From assembly GCA_025617745.1 (NCBI GenBank), contig CM046870.1, forward strand, positions 7,131,618 through 7,195,617: a stretch of DNA of 64,000 bases, given 5' to 3'. Under the pieces are notes generated by a model. It did not search any database and was not told the origin of the DNA. It saw only the letters and a list, made by a program, of their open reading frames with translations. Of this stretch, positions 1 through 9,890 are shown one piece after another. This DNA comes from Heliocidaris erythrogramma (taxonomy: Eukaryota > Echinodermata > Echinoidea > Camarodonta > Echinometridae). The position numbers and the translations under genes are program-made. The first letter of the stretch is position 1, and each line of letters begins with the position of its first letter.

Positions 1-57
1 ACCAGATGACCATCCTATAGAAGCTATAAATGCCTCACCCAATATCCACCTTGCCAG

Positions 58-117
58 AGAGTTTCTATGAACTGTCATCCCTCAGAATTTTAGATTTGAG
101 TGACAATGAAATCACAG
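58..117 (+). CDS. Putative internal exon encoding a leucine-rich repeat
   Basis: The plus-strand frame reads LPESFYELSSLRILDLSDN and then EIT, which matches the LRR pattern LxxLxxLxLxxNxL. The upstream sequence ends in a plausible acceptor (CCAG at 54-57), and in-frame stops at 18-20 and 27-29 mean the exon must start after them. It ends at ACAG followed by GTATGT, a good donor at 118. The exon would be 60 nt and end in phase 1. LRR proteins serve in binding and scaffolding and the repeat alone does not tell which. The gene would continue off the left edge. A single repeat is weak evidence, and this could be a relic. Confidence 0.42.
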
Positions 118-657
118 GTATGTTCTCTTATTTCTCACTCATATGTCTGAATAAATATGAAATGTGAATACATGAATAATAAGGATTGAAAACCAGGAAT
201 GAATTCAGCTTGTGCTGGACTTTGCTGGATTTCTGTCTTGTATCGAGCAAAACAAAATTCCCTATTTATTCCCGGTAATTATGATTTTTGGAATCCAGCT
301 GCCAGCCCTTCCCAGGTAAATTACATCCAGGGTTATAACATTATGTCGTCCAAAAGGGGGCTGCAGGAAAAAAAAATCCTCAAAAAGCCCTTTTATGTCT
401 TTGTTTTTCTCTAAGGGTGGGCCTCTTCAGTTTTCACTTCACCCCATGAATCTGCCTGCATGTATGTTTGAGTAATACTGGCATCCATAATTTCATGATT
501 CACAAATTAAAATCCATATTTGAATATTAATAAGAACAAATGAAATGACAATACATTTGGTTTTTCTATCAATGAAAAATTAAATACCGTACATGAATTT
601 CAAGCAAATGTGTTGATAAATAAGAACATCTATTTTGATCCCTCGATTACCTTGCAG

Positions 658-775
658 ATCTGGATGCAAGCAACTCTTTGGCATGTCTGTCATTGAAGAA
701 ATCAACTTGGAGCACAATCCCATACCTGGTGATACCTACTCAGAACTGTTACAACATCAAACCGTTAATATCTGA
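658..775 (+). pseudogene. Probable terminal LRR exon, frame apparently broken
   Basis: After an acceptor CTTGCAG (651-657), one frame gives IEEINLEHNPIPGDTYSELL and ends at TGA 773-775, which looks like the last half of an LRR with its C-terminal cap. The phase carried from the exon at 58-117 instead enters a different frame (DLDASNSLACLSLKK), which itself looks LRR-like up to about 700. The likely reading is that frame one runs to about 700 and a one- or two-base shift then leads into the second frame. That suggests a decayed gene, a sequencing error, or an alternative donor upstream. No polyadenylation signal was identified near the stop. Confidence 0.33.
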
Positions 776-828
776 GCCGTCTCCTTCAGATCATATGGAT
801 TGAAGGTGGTATTTTCTTCGTTCAATCC

Positions 829-850
829 CCCCCCCCCCCCCCCCCCCCCC
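829..850. repeat. Poly-C homopolymer run
   Basis: A run of about 22 C residues. Similar G/C homopolymers recur at 1579-1590, 1971-1986, 32371-32391, 42641-42656, 46616-46638, 57161-57181 and 61406-61418. Several lie at the edges of dispersed repeats, so they may be parts of mobile-element sequence. Assembly length at such runs is unreliable. Confidence 0.9.
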
Positions 851-876
851 AATCACCCCCACACTTGGAAATTATG

Positions 877-1050
877 TTGTCTGCAAACACAGACCCTAAT
901 TTGACACTTAATCAGAAAATCATTGTCTTGAGAGAAGCCTAATTCAGCTACCTTCTGGTCATGTCAAGAGCAGCTATAGTACATGACATATGGTAGTCTT
1001 ACAGTGCAGACACTCTTTTACAACTGACCAGGGTTTCTGCATGCAAACTA
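877..1050 (+). mobile_element. MITE family A, copy 1
   Basis: This 174-bp segment matches 12239-12416 along its whole length. Shared blocks include CAGAAAATCATTGTCTTGAG and CTGACCAGGGTTT. The ends are inverted: the left begins TTGTCTGCAAACACAG and the right ends with the complement of TAGTTTGCA. There is no open frame, as expected of a non-autonomous DNA element. Its flanks show no clear target duplication, so the better boundary evidence comes from copy 2. Confidence 0.75.
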
Positions 1051-1404
1051 TCAGTATAGGGGCATTCACAAACAGGGCAATGTTGATTTTCGAAAATCGG
1101 TACTAGTTTTTGAGACATTATTCAAAGCTTTTTATGTATGTGGATATGAAATCTCTGAAAATAGTGAGATTCTATTTGTTATTCAAATTGTGATTACTAA
1201 CTTTACAGTTAAATTACTTTGCAGGCACAAAACTTTGTCAATTAGCATAATTCAATATCCAGATTTGACCCCTCATAGTTCATAAGGCTTTCATATACTA
1301 AAGGTTTTCTTGACACAGACAGTGACATAGCCAGCATATGGTGAAAGCCTATACCCCTTGGCTCAAACTATTTGGAGACGATTCCACTGTCCTGATCAAC
1401 AGCC

Positions 1405-1532
1405 TCCAAACCAACTTTGACGGACCCTGGTTTAAAACTGAATCCTGTCTTTCAGATGGCATTTTTATTTCCCCCAAAGTAAATAATCATGTCTGAACAG
1501 TCTGATTAATATGTGTCTGTAAAAACCCACTT
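1405..1532 (+). mobile_element. Degenerate SINE body and tail
   Basis: The segment parallels the SINE at 43907-44612: GACGGACCCTGGTTTAAAAC corresponds to the region around its B-box, and CAGATGGC, AAATAATCAT and TGTCTGTAAAAACCCA correspond to the downstream body and tail. The Alu/7SL-like head seen in the other copy is not recognisable here. It is a decayed 5'-truncated copy. Confidence 0.55.
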
Positions 1533-1565
1533 GTAAACATTGGTGCAATCATAGCTAACAGAAGC

Positions 1566-1650
1566 AGTGGCAGATTTAGGGGGGGGGGGGCACATCTGGG
1601 CCGTACCCCCACCCTTTTTGGAAGAAAAATGTGCATTGTGCCTCCCTTTT
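1566..1650 (+). repeat. G-rich dispersed repeat fragment
   Basis: AGTGGCAGATTTA followed by a G run and GGGGGCACA resembles the motif at 47692-47826 (CAGTGGCGGCACCAGGATTT with G runs) and, in reverse complement, the segment at 3783-3975 ending TGGATCCGCCCC. These appear to be one loosely conserved dispersed family. The class is unknown. Confidence 0.45.
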
Positions 1651-3782
1651 TAGAACGGAAACCTTTCTATTATATGATAATTGTATTGTTTGTTATACAG
1701 TATACTATATATTGATGATTCAAGCAAAATTTGCATTTGAAAAATGTAGTTACTTGAAAATTGGGAGATGAAACGTTTTTATTTTCAACAAATCATGTGA
1801 ACTACTGAGAATCCATGAAATAAATGTACAATCAGGAACAACATCTAATAGCACAACTCTCTGTCTCAGCTAGTTGTGATTCAAATGGAAAAAAACAAAA
1901 CAACACCAAATCCATGCATGAGCAGGGGAAAAATGATTGTCTTTCAATTACATGTATTTTTCTTTTGTTGGGGGGGGGGGGGGGGGTAAACTATGGTTTC
2001 ATTACATGTTACAGGTTTTTAATAATTACTGAATTTCTTTTCTGTTTGTATTGCTGAAAGAAGAAAAAAATATTCTAGTGTGCTTGCACTTCCTTTATAC
2101 AATGACTGGAAGGCATTCTATGCAATGCATTTTATTTAGCCTCTGCTATAAAAAGAAAGTGCGAATTGTAATTCTTTAGTTATCAGACAATTATTAACAA
2201 TCTTGTGAAATGAAATTTAAATTTGGGTTTATTGGAATCACTGTGACAAAATACAAAATTTGTATTTCATATTTAATAATAGGTTAACTATTGTGTATGT
2301 ATAAACTGTACTTCAAAAAAACATGTTTATAGACTTGATAAATAATTGTCGATTTTTTTTCTTCATTCATAACCAGAATATTTATATAAATAAGGATTCA
2401 CAACTTCAACAAACAACTGAATATTTTTATACAACTTGTTAAATGTCATCAATTTCCAATTTGGTTTTTAGCAGAAAGAAAAAACAAAAAATCCACTCAG
2501 TATTATTCACCCGCTTGTACCTTATTTGGGTTATTTAGAGTTTCGCTCTAATAGAAGACCTCAAAAAAGTGCTCTCCAAATGTCAACATAAGATATGATT
2601 GCTTATATCATGTTTGTGCAGAAATATAATTTGATATTTTCGAATCATTGATAATGAAAAAGGTGAGAATGAAAAAAGTGAGAGAGGGGGAAAAGGATAC
2701 AGAAACATATGAAGGAATCATTTATTTAATACTGGATCTACGATTATATATGGTGTGTTCTCATGAAAGTGAATATACATGTTATGTAAATTTTGATCAA
2801 GAAATTATATTATATTTGTATAGCTAATTTGTGTTAAGATACTATTTAAGATCATGATGTGCATAAAACAAGTAAAAAATGGTTGACAATGACAAATGTA
2901 TTGAAATGCTCCCCCAGATAGACAATTATGTTACTATACATGTAATTTGTATACTAATATTTGTTATAATATTGGTAATGTTTTTTGAGGTATTGATTTG
3001 CTATTAAGCAGATATTCCACTAAATGTAATGCACATGGTTTGTTTGTTAAAATGTATACATACACAGAGGTGGGGTTGTGTCTTCATTTCAGGAAAATGG
3101 ACCTTGTGTGTTTACTGGAACTATGCTTGACTCACTGTAAGCACATTCTCTCTCTCTCTCTCTCTCTCCCTTTCCCTCTTTCTTTCTGTCTTTTCTTTTC
3201 TTTTATCAAAATCATTTCATTTGTATTTCCCATAAAATAGAGTAACTTTTCTTTAACATGCAGCTTTCATCTTTCTATTGTAAGGGATATTCAGCACGTC
3301 TCCAATAAAGATGCATGATACCTATGTCACGAACAGCTCGGTGTTTCACTCAGTCCTATGTGAATATTGTTTACTGAGAGGGGATGTGAGAGAGTTCCAG
3401 AGAGAGAGGGGGAGGGGGTGGAAATAATTATAGTTCTAATAGTCATTGAGAAATATTAAGAGAGCAATAGCGGGGGACAGGAGAGAGAAAGTGATGTGGA
3501 GATTTGAGAAAAGATAAGAGAAGCAAAGAAAGAATGATATAGATAGAGAACGGGGGAGGGGCAAAGATCAGGGCACATCCAAACTTTTAAAGGGGCGGGG
3601 CACACACAGAAAATACCTGACAATCAAACAGAAGAAAAATTTAAAAAAGATGAATGCTCGGAAACCATTACCCTATTAAACCCATACTTCTGATGAAATA
3701 ACGCCCAGAGCAATTGTCACAGAAGCAAATGCCGGATCACCGCTTAATTAAAACAATGAACTGATTCTATTATTATATTCTA
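1651..3782. other. Non-coding stretch without recognised features
   Basis: This is AT-rich sequence with short ORFs only. It holds a G run at 1971-1986, a (CT)n tract near 3150-3170 and purine-rich GAGAG stretches at 3385-3560. I see no exon with plausible splice signals and no transposon motif. Confidence 0.6.
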
Positions 3783-3975
3783 TTATTGACCATAGACGAT
3801 CCGCCCTTTTCTTACTGAGCGAATTTTGAAGGTTTGGCGAAAATTTGTCGCCTCCCCCTCCACTGAGCAACTTTTCGAGAAGCTGGCGAGAACCAAAAAA
3901 ATAGGGTCTACTTTTTGACAAACTTTCATTTGCGTGCCCCTCTTTTTACTCAATCCTGGATCCGCCCCTGATTCA
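3783..3975 (-). repeat. Dispersed repeat, reverse orientation
   Basis: The region contains GATCCGCCC, internally repeated GAGCGAATTTT/GAGCAACTTTT phrases, and ends TCCTGGATCCGCCCCTGA. Read on the minus strand this is the GGGGCGGATCCAGGA phrase typical of the G-rich repeat at 47692-47826. Confidence 0.45.
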
Positions 3976-4375
3976 TATTATCAATATTTCATTCTGCCAA
4001 GAAAAAACCAACAAATCGGTGAATCCAAAATAAACAGAGTTCAAGAGAAGTCAAATGGATGTCGGGGAAAAAAATAACTTGATTTACTAAATAACTATAA
4101 CCCGAAGTTCATCTTTTCTTTTCCAATCCATCTAACTTTACGTAGCATAAAAATGTATCTCTCCCCTAAATGTTGGTTACCTCATTTATAATTATAAGTC
4201 TCTATACTAATTTCAATTACTACATAGGCTACACATTCGTTACACATGCGTTTCATGTCATTTTTATTTAAAAAACATAATTACCTTTCAAGTTTTAGGA
4301 ATTTTGTTTACGTGTGTCAGTTAATACTACTACAAATCGCGTTATCAGTAATGAAGTACGCATGCGCGAAATGCT

Positions 4376-4508
4376 AAAATCGCACAGTGTGAGACATGCA
4401 TCGCAGATCCTGTGGTAGCCTGCGATGGCCTGCGATATCGCTTTGCATCGCATCGCATCGCATCGCAAGTGATCGCTTGAAAAATCGCACAGTGTGAGGC
4501 GGGCTTAA
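4376..4508. mobile_element. Small repeat element with duplicated AATCGCACAGTGTGAG ends
   Basis: AAATCGCACAGTGTGAG occurs at about 4377 and again at about 4482. The interior is a run of GCATCGCATCGC and palindromic GCGAT/ATCGC words. The right end GAGGCGGGCTTAA, read in reverse complement, begins TTAAGCCCGCCTCACAC, recalling the terminus of the inverted-repeat element at 24688-25102. It is probably a MITE end with internal rearrangement. Confidence 0.5.
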
Positions 4509-4585
4509 CACAGCGTCAATCGGTATAGGAACAGCAACAAAGGTCGCTCTGCTAACCGTTCTTCGAAATCGTGCTCTTCAAAAGC

Positions 4586-5126
4586 GTGCCCAAACTGTGG
4601 ACAAATCCATCCCCCTAAAGCATGCCCAGCATTCGGGAAGAAATGCAATTCTTGCTCGAAACTCAACCATTTCTCGAGTGTATGCCGTTCGTCGAAGAAA
4701 AGCGCCCCTGTCCGTCATGTGGAGGTACCCCCAACACCAGAGGGCGACATACCCCATAGCATCTTTGCCGTCTCAGGGGATCCAGATCGAACAGGTCAGT
4801 TCAAGGGGTGTGATTTGCAGATTGCTGGGACAGATCTTTCCCTGATGATTGATGTGGGGGCCAAGGTGTCAATTCTGAGTGATAAACTGTATGAGAAACA
4901 TTTTTCGCATGTTACCATGTCAACGACATCGGGTAAACTCATCACGTACGGTGAACCACCTACGCCGATTACCGTTTTGGGCACCGTTGACCTGCCAGTT
5001 AGATACCAAGACGTTCGACTGGATAGCTTTACCTTCTATGTCGCGAAGGGGGAGAGCCTCATGGGAGTCAATCTGTTTGATGCCCTGGGGTTCCAGATCA
5101 ACGACCACAACGGGCAACGCATTTGA
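4586..5126 (+). pseudogene. Gag zinc knuckles and retropepsin of the Ty3/gypsy element
   Basis: Reading through from about 4586 gives CPNCGQIHPPKAC and CNSCSKLNHFSSVC, two CX2CX4HX4C knuckles that bind nucleic acid in Gag. About 50 codons later comes LMIDVGAKVSIL, the retropepsin active-site loop. The family consensus is D-(T/S)-G-A, and here the second residue is valine, which should abolish or weaken catalysis. The frame continues through MGVNLFDALGF, resembling the C-terminal part of the protease, and stops at TGA 5124-5126. The Gag capsid region upstream is missing. Confidence 0.75.
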
Positions 5127-5173
5127 CTCATCAATAATGTTTATAAGGAACGCTATGCTACCTTCAGGTTCCA

Positions 5174-5640
5174 TTAGCAGACAAGAGCCGACATCTCACT
5201 GCGTTCAACACACACATCGGCACGTTTCAGTATCGCCGCATGCCTTATGGACTGAACTCCGCCCCTAGCGCATTCCAGAAGATCGTTTCTTCAGTCCTGG
5301 CCGGAATCGATGGGACTCTGAATCTCCTCGATGACGTGGTAGTCTTCGGGAAGGACAAGGCTCAGCACGATCAGCGGCTAGCAGAAGTCATGACGCGACT
5401 CGCGAAACACAACTTGACACTCAACGAGGCCAAATGCACTTTCGCTGCTTCGGACATTGACTTTCTTGGATACCACATCAGTGCAGATGGCCTGAAGCCT
5501 ACAATCGACAACGTCGCTGCCATTCGCACACTCCCGGCACCTACAAACGTGAAGGAACTAGCATCTTTCCTAGGCACAACGAATTTTTACCGCAAATTCG
5601 TGCCCCAATACGCGACCATCGCAAGAACCACTGCAGAGGC
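5174..5640 (+). pseudogene. Reverse transcriptase palm and thumb remnant
   Basis: The frame from about 5174 reads through FQYRRMPYGLNSAPSAFQ (RT motif B region), LLDDVVVFG (the xxDD catalytic box, with Leu in place of the usual Tyr or Phe), FLGYHISADGL and ELASFLGTTNFYRKFV (thumb and connection). The fingers and the first catalytic aspartate are absent, because the sequence joins directly to the protease remnant after a stop at 5124. RT copies retroelement RNA into DNA. Near 5630 the frame shifts, so the ORF ends in out-of-frame residues while the true sequence continues in the next frame. Confidence 0.8.
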
Positions 5641-6120
5641 TTCTCCGGAAGGATGTATCATGGGAATGGCACGAGGCACAAGAGACAGCGTTCAACATGC
5701 TCAAAGCGAAAATCGGGGAACCACCCGTTCTCGCTCACTTCACACCAAACGCGGAAACGTTCGTGACCACAGACGCGTCAGCATTCGCGATTGGTGCGGT
5801 CTTATCGCAAAGGATCGACGGAAATGTACGCCCGGTCGCATTCGCATCTAGAGCATTGTCAGAAACAGAGCGAAAGTACTCCACCGGAGAACGCGAAGCC
5901 CTCTCATGTATCTATGCCTGTGAACACTGGCATATGTACCTCTACGGCCGCAAGTTCACGCTACGCACTGACCATCAGGCTTTAACAACGCTGTTGAGCA
6001 CTTCAGGATCTGGACACCGCCCACTTCGGATCTACAGATGGTCAGATCGACTCCATCAGTACGACTTCAAGGTCGAATATCTTGCGGGATCTCGCAACAG
6101 CGCGAATAGCAATCACAACA
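5640..6120 (+). pseudogene. RNase H domain of the Ty3/gypsy element
   Basis: After the frameshift the sequence reads FVTTDASAFAIGAVLSQ, ALSETERKYSTGEREAL and LRTDHQALTTLL, which carry the D, E and D residues of Ty3/gypsy RNase H. This domain removes the RNA strand of the RNA/DNA hybrid. The usual tail after VEYLAGSRNS (NxxADxLSR) is degraded to NSANSNHNS and the ORF stops at 6141-6143. The start was chosen by homology to the connection with RT, not at an ATG. Confidence 0.8.
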
Positions 6121-6139
6121 GCCAGGCTACGTTTGTTCA

Positions 6140-6600
6140 GTGATTTCGCACGTGACCGCAAAGCTCGTAACGCGTGAGCAGCTGAAAAACGAGTCAGCTG
6201 CAGATCCTACACTACAGATGGTCCGTCAGTATCTCCAGACAGCCTGGCCTAGAGAGATTTCTGAAGACCTCGCCCCTTATCACCGCGTTCGCGATGAGCT
6301 CGCTATCTTCGATGACGCGTGTATCGCACGTGGCACTCGCGTGGTGATCCCCAAATCGCTTCAACATCGCGTGTTACAAACCACACACGAAGGACATCCG
6401 GGTGTGGTAAAGATGAAACAGCGTTGTCGCGAAGCAATCTGGTGGCCAGCGATCGATCGAAGCGTGCATTCTCAGCGAGAAAGTTCAACCGCGGCCAGCA
6501 CCACTACAGCCGACCCCATGGCCAACGAAGCCTTGGACGCAACTTCAAATCGACATCTTTGGGGAAGTGCAGGCAGCTCCCCAAAATCAGCGATTCCTGT
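6140..6600 (+). pseudogene. Integrase N-terminal zinc-binding region
   Basis: The frame contains VVIPKSLQHRVLQTTHEGHP followed by VVKMKQRCREAIWWPAID, the H-x3-H half of the integrase HHCC zinc finger and the following WWP motif. The paired cysteines are lost at about 6475, where sequence is deleted or shifted, and the ORF then runs out of frame. From about 6530 another frame carries LQIDIFG, holding the first catalytic Asp of the integrase core. Confidence 0.75.
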
Positions 6601-7184
6601 TAGTTGTGCATGACCTACATAGTAAGTGGCCTGAGATCGCGGCAACAAGCTCAGTCACTACGACATCAGTCATCAGCATCCTAGAAAAGATGTTCACCAA
6701 GTGGGGTCTGCCTGAATCCATCACGACAGATAATGGACCACAGTTCATATCTGAGCAGTTTGAAGAGTTCCTAGCTGTCAACGGAATTCAACACCGCCTC
6801 ACAACTCGCTACAACCCGCAAAGCAATGGTGGAGTAGAGCGTTTAATGCACTTAAACCCCAGAAGCCACCATGAAGGCGAAAGCGACCGAGATCTCAGCT
6901 CGCCGGGAAAAAGCGAAAACGTACACCGACATCCCCGATTCCAAGTCGGTGATTGGGTTAGAGTGTTGCATCCCGTGAGAAAGCACAAGCTCGCTTCAGG
7001 TGTGTCTAAACCCAAGCAGATCGTGAAGAAGCTGGGCTCGCATGCCTTCTTACTGGATGATGGAACGCGCTGGAATGCCAGACGCCTTATCGCAAGCAAG
7101 CCAGGCAAAGCGAGTGGGAAGACGACTTTCCATTCCCTACAAGCTCGGAATATCTACGAATATCTACGAGACTATACTTCTTAA
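6530..7184 (+). pseudogene. Integrase catalytic core fused to a C-terminal domain
   Basis: The frame has LLVVHDLHSKWPEI, ITTDNGPQFISEQF (second catalytic Asp) and YNPQSNGGVERL (catalytic Glu), so the DD35E triad is recognisable. Immediately after the Glu the sequence jumps to charged residues and then FQVGDWVRVLHPVRKHKL and GTRWNARRL, a GPY/F-like C-terminal domain that normally lies much further downstream. An internal deletion therefore joined core and tail. Integrase inserts the cDNA into the host genome. The frame ends at TAA 7182-7184. Confidence 0.8.
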
Positions 7185-7414
7185 ACCCGTAGAACCAATC
7201 AATATTGAGCAAAGCAAGAAAAAAAAAACCTTTCTCAAACTGGAACGTTTAAATTTGGAACCATTACATCAAACAGAACACACAAGTAACTGCTCAATAT
7301 AAGTTTATACTATATTCCAAGCTTGATTTTAATTAAGCAAGATTTAATTTCTGGACAATAAACATTTAAACTCACATCTGGACTCTGTCACATGTATTTG
7401 AAATTCATTCCTTC

Positions 7415-7426
7415 AAAGGAGGGAAA
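7415..7426 (+). promoter_or_regulatory. Polypurine tract next to the 3' LTR
   Basis: AAAGGAGGGAAA lies immediately 5' of the TGTGTTG start of the inferred LTR. This is the expected position and composition of the primer for plus-strand DNA synthesis. Confidence 0.7.
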
Positions 7427-7569
7427 TGTGTTGTATTTGTAAGACTGTGCTGACAGTCGACACAGAGGGCTTAGTCTCCTTTATGTGAGTGGTTGATCGG
7501 ACATGTTGGAATAAACAAACCTCAACTATATTCATAGTTTATAGCCTCATCTTTCAGTCATTAAACACA
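7427..7569 (+). mobile_element. Short 3' LTR (143 bp)
   Basis: It begins TGTGTTGTATTTG and ends AAACACA, giving the canonical TG...CA ends. GGAATAAACA inside can serve as a polyadenylation signal. It directly follows the polypurine tract. No matching 5' LTR is in the window, so length rests on end motifs alone. Confidence 0.6.
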
Positions 7570-7584
7570 ATAGTTAGCATATGC

Positions 7585-8165
7585 AAATACTAACTCTACC
7601 AAAGAGAAATCTCCCCAAGGTTTTGATGTAGCGAAGAACATTCGCCTTGTGCCCAAATTTGATGAAGATGGAGTTGATGCATATTTTGTATCATTTGAAA
7701 AAGTGGCCAAGAGGTTGGAATGGCCTCAGGAATACTGGACTCTGCTTCTTCAAAGCAGTTTTGTGGGAAAAGCTGCAAAAGTCTACTCATCTCTCTCTGC
7801 AGAGCAATCATGTGACTATGCTACGGTGAAGAATACTATTCTTAGTGCATAGAGTTGGTCCCAGAAGCATACAGACGTAAATTTAGGAATATGCAAAGAC
7901 AATCAGGACAGACCTATGGTGAGTTTGCTAGGAAACAAGAAATGATGTATGACAAGTGGTATAGATCACCGAAAGTTGACTAAGATTTTGCCCACATGAG
8001 AGAAGTTGTCCTCCTAGAAGAATTCAAAAAGAGTGTTCCTTTTGGCGTTAAGTCTCACCTAGATGACCAAAGAATTACTCAATTGAGTAAGGCATCTGTG
8101 GTAGCTGATGAATTTGAGGTCACACACAGAGGTAGTGGGGATAGGCCTCCTTTCAAGAAATTTTA
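7585..8165 (+). pseudogene. SCAN-like Gag of the Gmr1-like element
   Basis: Codons from 7585 read FDEDGVDAYFVSFEKVAKRL, WTLLLQSSFVGKAAKVYSSL and, after a TAG at 7849, ELVPEAYRRKFRN, GQTYGEFARKQEMMYDKWY and LLEEFKKSVPFGVKSHLDDQ. This is the SCAN-type capsid fold shared by certain gypsy Gags and vertebrate SCAN zinc-finger proteins. In-frame stops at about 7849 and 7981 break it. In an intact element this protein packages RNA into cytoplasmic particles. Confidence 0.72.
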
Positions 8166-8299
8166 GAATAAGAAGGGTAAAGGGTAATTTGAATCCCACA
8201 AGAAACTGGGTGAGGGAAAACATGCTAGCAAGGAGAATGACACTGACGAGTCAGGCTCAGGCAGATGGAGGCGCAAAATCAAATGACAGATCTGTTGGT

Positions 8300-8372
8300 C
8301 AAAGTTCCAAAGTCTGTTTTCATTGTAATAAGCCAGGAAGTTTGAAACAGGCCTGTTGGGAAGTGATTGGAA
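8300..8372 (+). pseudogene. Mutated CCHC zinc knuckle
   Basis: VCFHCNKPGSLKQAC keeps the three cysteines at knuckle spacing but has Ser where the zinc-binding His is expected after Gly. It lies between Gag and protease, as in related elements. Confidence 0.6.
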
Positions 8373-8528
8373 AACCAACCAAAAGTAAGAAAGATGTAGA
8401 TTTAGTCAAGCAAACAAGTGCTCCACCCAAGGAGTCTGTCCAGTTGGAATAAGTCCAAGATGCTGAGAGTGTTTCTCTAGTATTTTGCCGATAAGGTCAA
8501 GAAGGTTGATGAGAGCTTTAGAAGCTTT

Positions 8529-9131
8529 TTGCATGATGGTGAGGTATCCCCCTGTTCGGCTGGAGCTGTAGGTAAGCCAGTGATTATCCTTCGAGATACA
8601 GGGGCTGCTCAGTCCCTGATGTCAGGGGATTTGACTCTCCTACCAGAGAGTTCAGAGAATGCCAAAGTTTTGGTTCGAGGTATTGGTCCGGATTATGTGT
8701 CGGTACCTTTAGATAAGGTTGACTTAAAGTGTGACTTAATTAGTGGTCCTGTAACTGTTGGTGTCTTACCAGAATTGCCCGTGCATGGGGTTGACATTTT
8801 GGTGGGTAACGACTTTGCTGGAGAGAAAGTTGTTGCATCTCCAGTGGTTTTAAAGAAGCCGGTTGAGGTAGCTGAAACTGAACTGTTGCAGGAGGATTTT
8901 CCTGGAATTTTCCCGGATTGTGTTGTTACTAGGTCTCAGGCTCGTAGGGCTGAACAGGATGATGCGGATTCTATTGTTGTGGAGGAGAGTACTGATGTCT
9001 GGTTAGCTGAAACCTTTTTCAAGGATTTGGATGGGGATAATGTTGAAGGCTCTGTTGCAGACAATGATGAGTTGTTTAGCAAATCTTCCCTTGTACAGGC
9101 ACAACAGGCGGACCCAGAAGGCATGTTCTGA
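8529..9131 (+). pseudogene. Retropepsin of the Gmr1-like element plus linker
   Basis: A 200-codon open frame begins at ATG 8529, although the polyprotein would enter from upstream. IILRDTGAAQSLM contains the catalytic D-T-G-A, and VHGVDILVGNDFAG is the second conserved strand region of the protease. The following acidic linker (VVTRSQARRAEQDDADSIVV) leads to LVQAQQADPEG, the stretch just before the integrase N-terminus in Gmr1-like polyproteins. The active site looks intact even though the rest of the element is dead. Confidence 0.75.
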
Positions 9132-9290
9132 AGCTGAGGCTGATAAGGTTCCCGAGTGCTATTATGTGAAAGGTGACATATTGATGAGGAAGTGGAGACC
9201 TCCCCGGATACCAGCTAATGAAGAGTGGTGTGTAATTCACCAGGTAGTTGTACCTCCCTGTTACCGCACAGAGATTCTGGAGATCATCTT
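9095..9290 (+). pseudogene. Integrase N-terminal extension of the Gmr1-like element
   Basis: In a frame different from the protease, about 9120-9290 reads EADKVPECYYVKGDILMRKW, RPPRIPANEEWCVIHQVVVP and PCYRTEILEI. This is the segment leading to the H-H half of the integrase zinc finger, but the expected HPxAGHxG never follows. A one-base shift separates it from the protease frame and a deletion removes everything downstream. Confidence 0.68.
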
Positions 9291-9300
9291 CAGGTGTTGG

Positions 9301-9890
9301 AGTATTATTATGACTATAACTTGACACCATGTTATGTATCCCGGGTATTCTTTAAATGGTTTCTTGAGGCTTCTCATCGATTGCCAGGCACATTGGGTAC
9401 ACGGCAGATGTAGAGTAGGTGCATTGCAGCGGGATTACTTTTGACGTGCTCGCGCAGTAACTTATCAGGCATTATGTATATTTACTGGTTCGCGAGAAAA
9501 GAGGAATAGCGTAGCGAAGCTAATTTCCGCTGACCTGTTATTTAAAGCTTCAAGCACGTAAAGACAATGGGGGATTGAATCTGCGTTTCAAAATTATACT
9601 TGTGATGAAAGGCAGGGCTATCCCCTCCGATTTTGTTGGCGAGGGGATAATAAAACTTACCTGGAAAAACTTGAGCCGTTTGTAGACAAAAAAAAGGGGG
9701 GGGGCATAAAGAGGATTACATGATATCTTGCACACTGTACTTAACAAATTGTATAACCTAGCTATTTTATTTCTATTTCTCCCTGAACCACACAAAACAT
9801 ATGTCCATTGCTCCTATTTATGTACTTATGTACTTACTTTGTTTTTCAGTTTTTTCCATTTTAGATTTGTATATCTACCCAGGTCGAAAT
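9301..9890. other. Unassigned sequence after the Gmr1-like element
   Basis: Possible LTR remnant at 9297-9420, then CGCG-containing DNA and a short G run near 9698. No coding or repeat structure stands out. Confidence 0.45.

Larger units (their letters stand above)
4510..7569 (+). mobile_element. Degenerate Ty3/gypsy LTR retrotransposon, 5'-truncated
   Basis: Domains occur in Ty3/gypsy order: two zinc knuckles, aspartic protease, RT palm, RNase H, integrase and a GPY/F-like C-terminus, then a purine tract and a 3' LTR. The frame changes several times, the first half of RT and the segment between integrase core and C-terminus are deleted, and no 5' LTR is visible upstream. The coding part is richer in GC and CG than the surrounding DNA. 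It is dead and cannot encode a continuous polyprotein. Confidence 0.85.
7582..9300 (+). mobile_element. Degenerate Gmr1-like Ty3/gypsy element
   Basis: A second, unrelated retroelement starts 13 bp after the LTR of the first. It has a SCAN-like Gag, a zinc knuckle, a retropepsin with an intact DTGA, and then, with no RT or RNase H between, the region that precedes the integrase zinc finger. Protease followed directly by integrase is the arrangement of the Gmr1 group, known from deuterostomes. Stops and frameshifts make it non-functional, and it ends before the integrase core. The TGTTGGAG at 9297 could be the start of an LTR, which is unproven. Confidence 0.72.
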
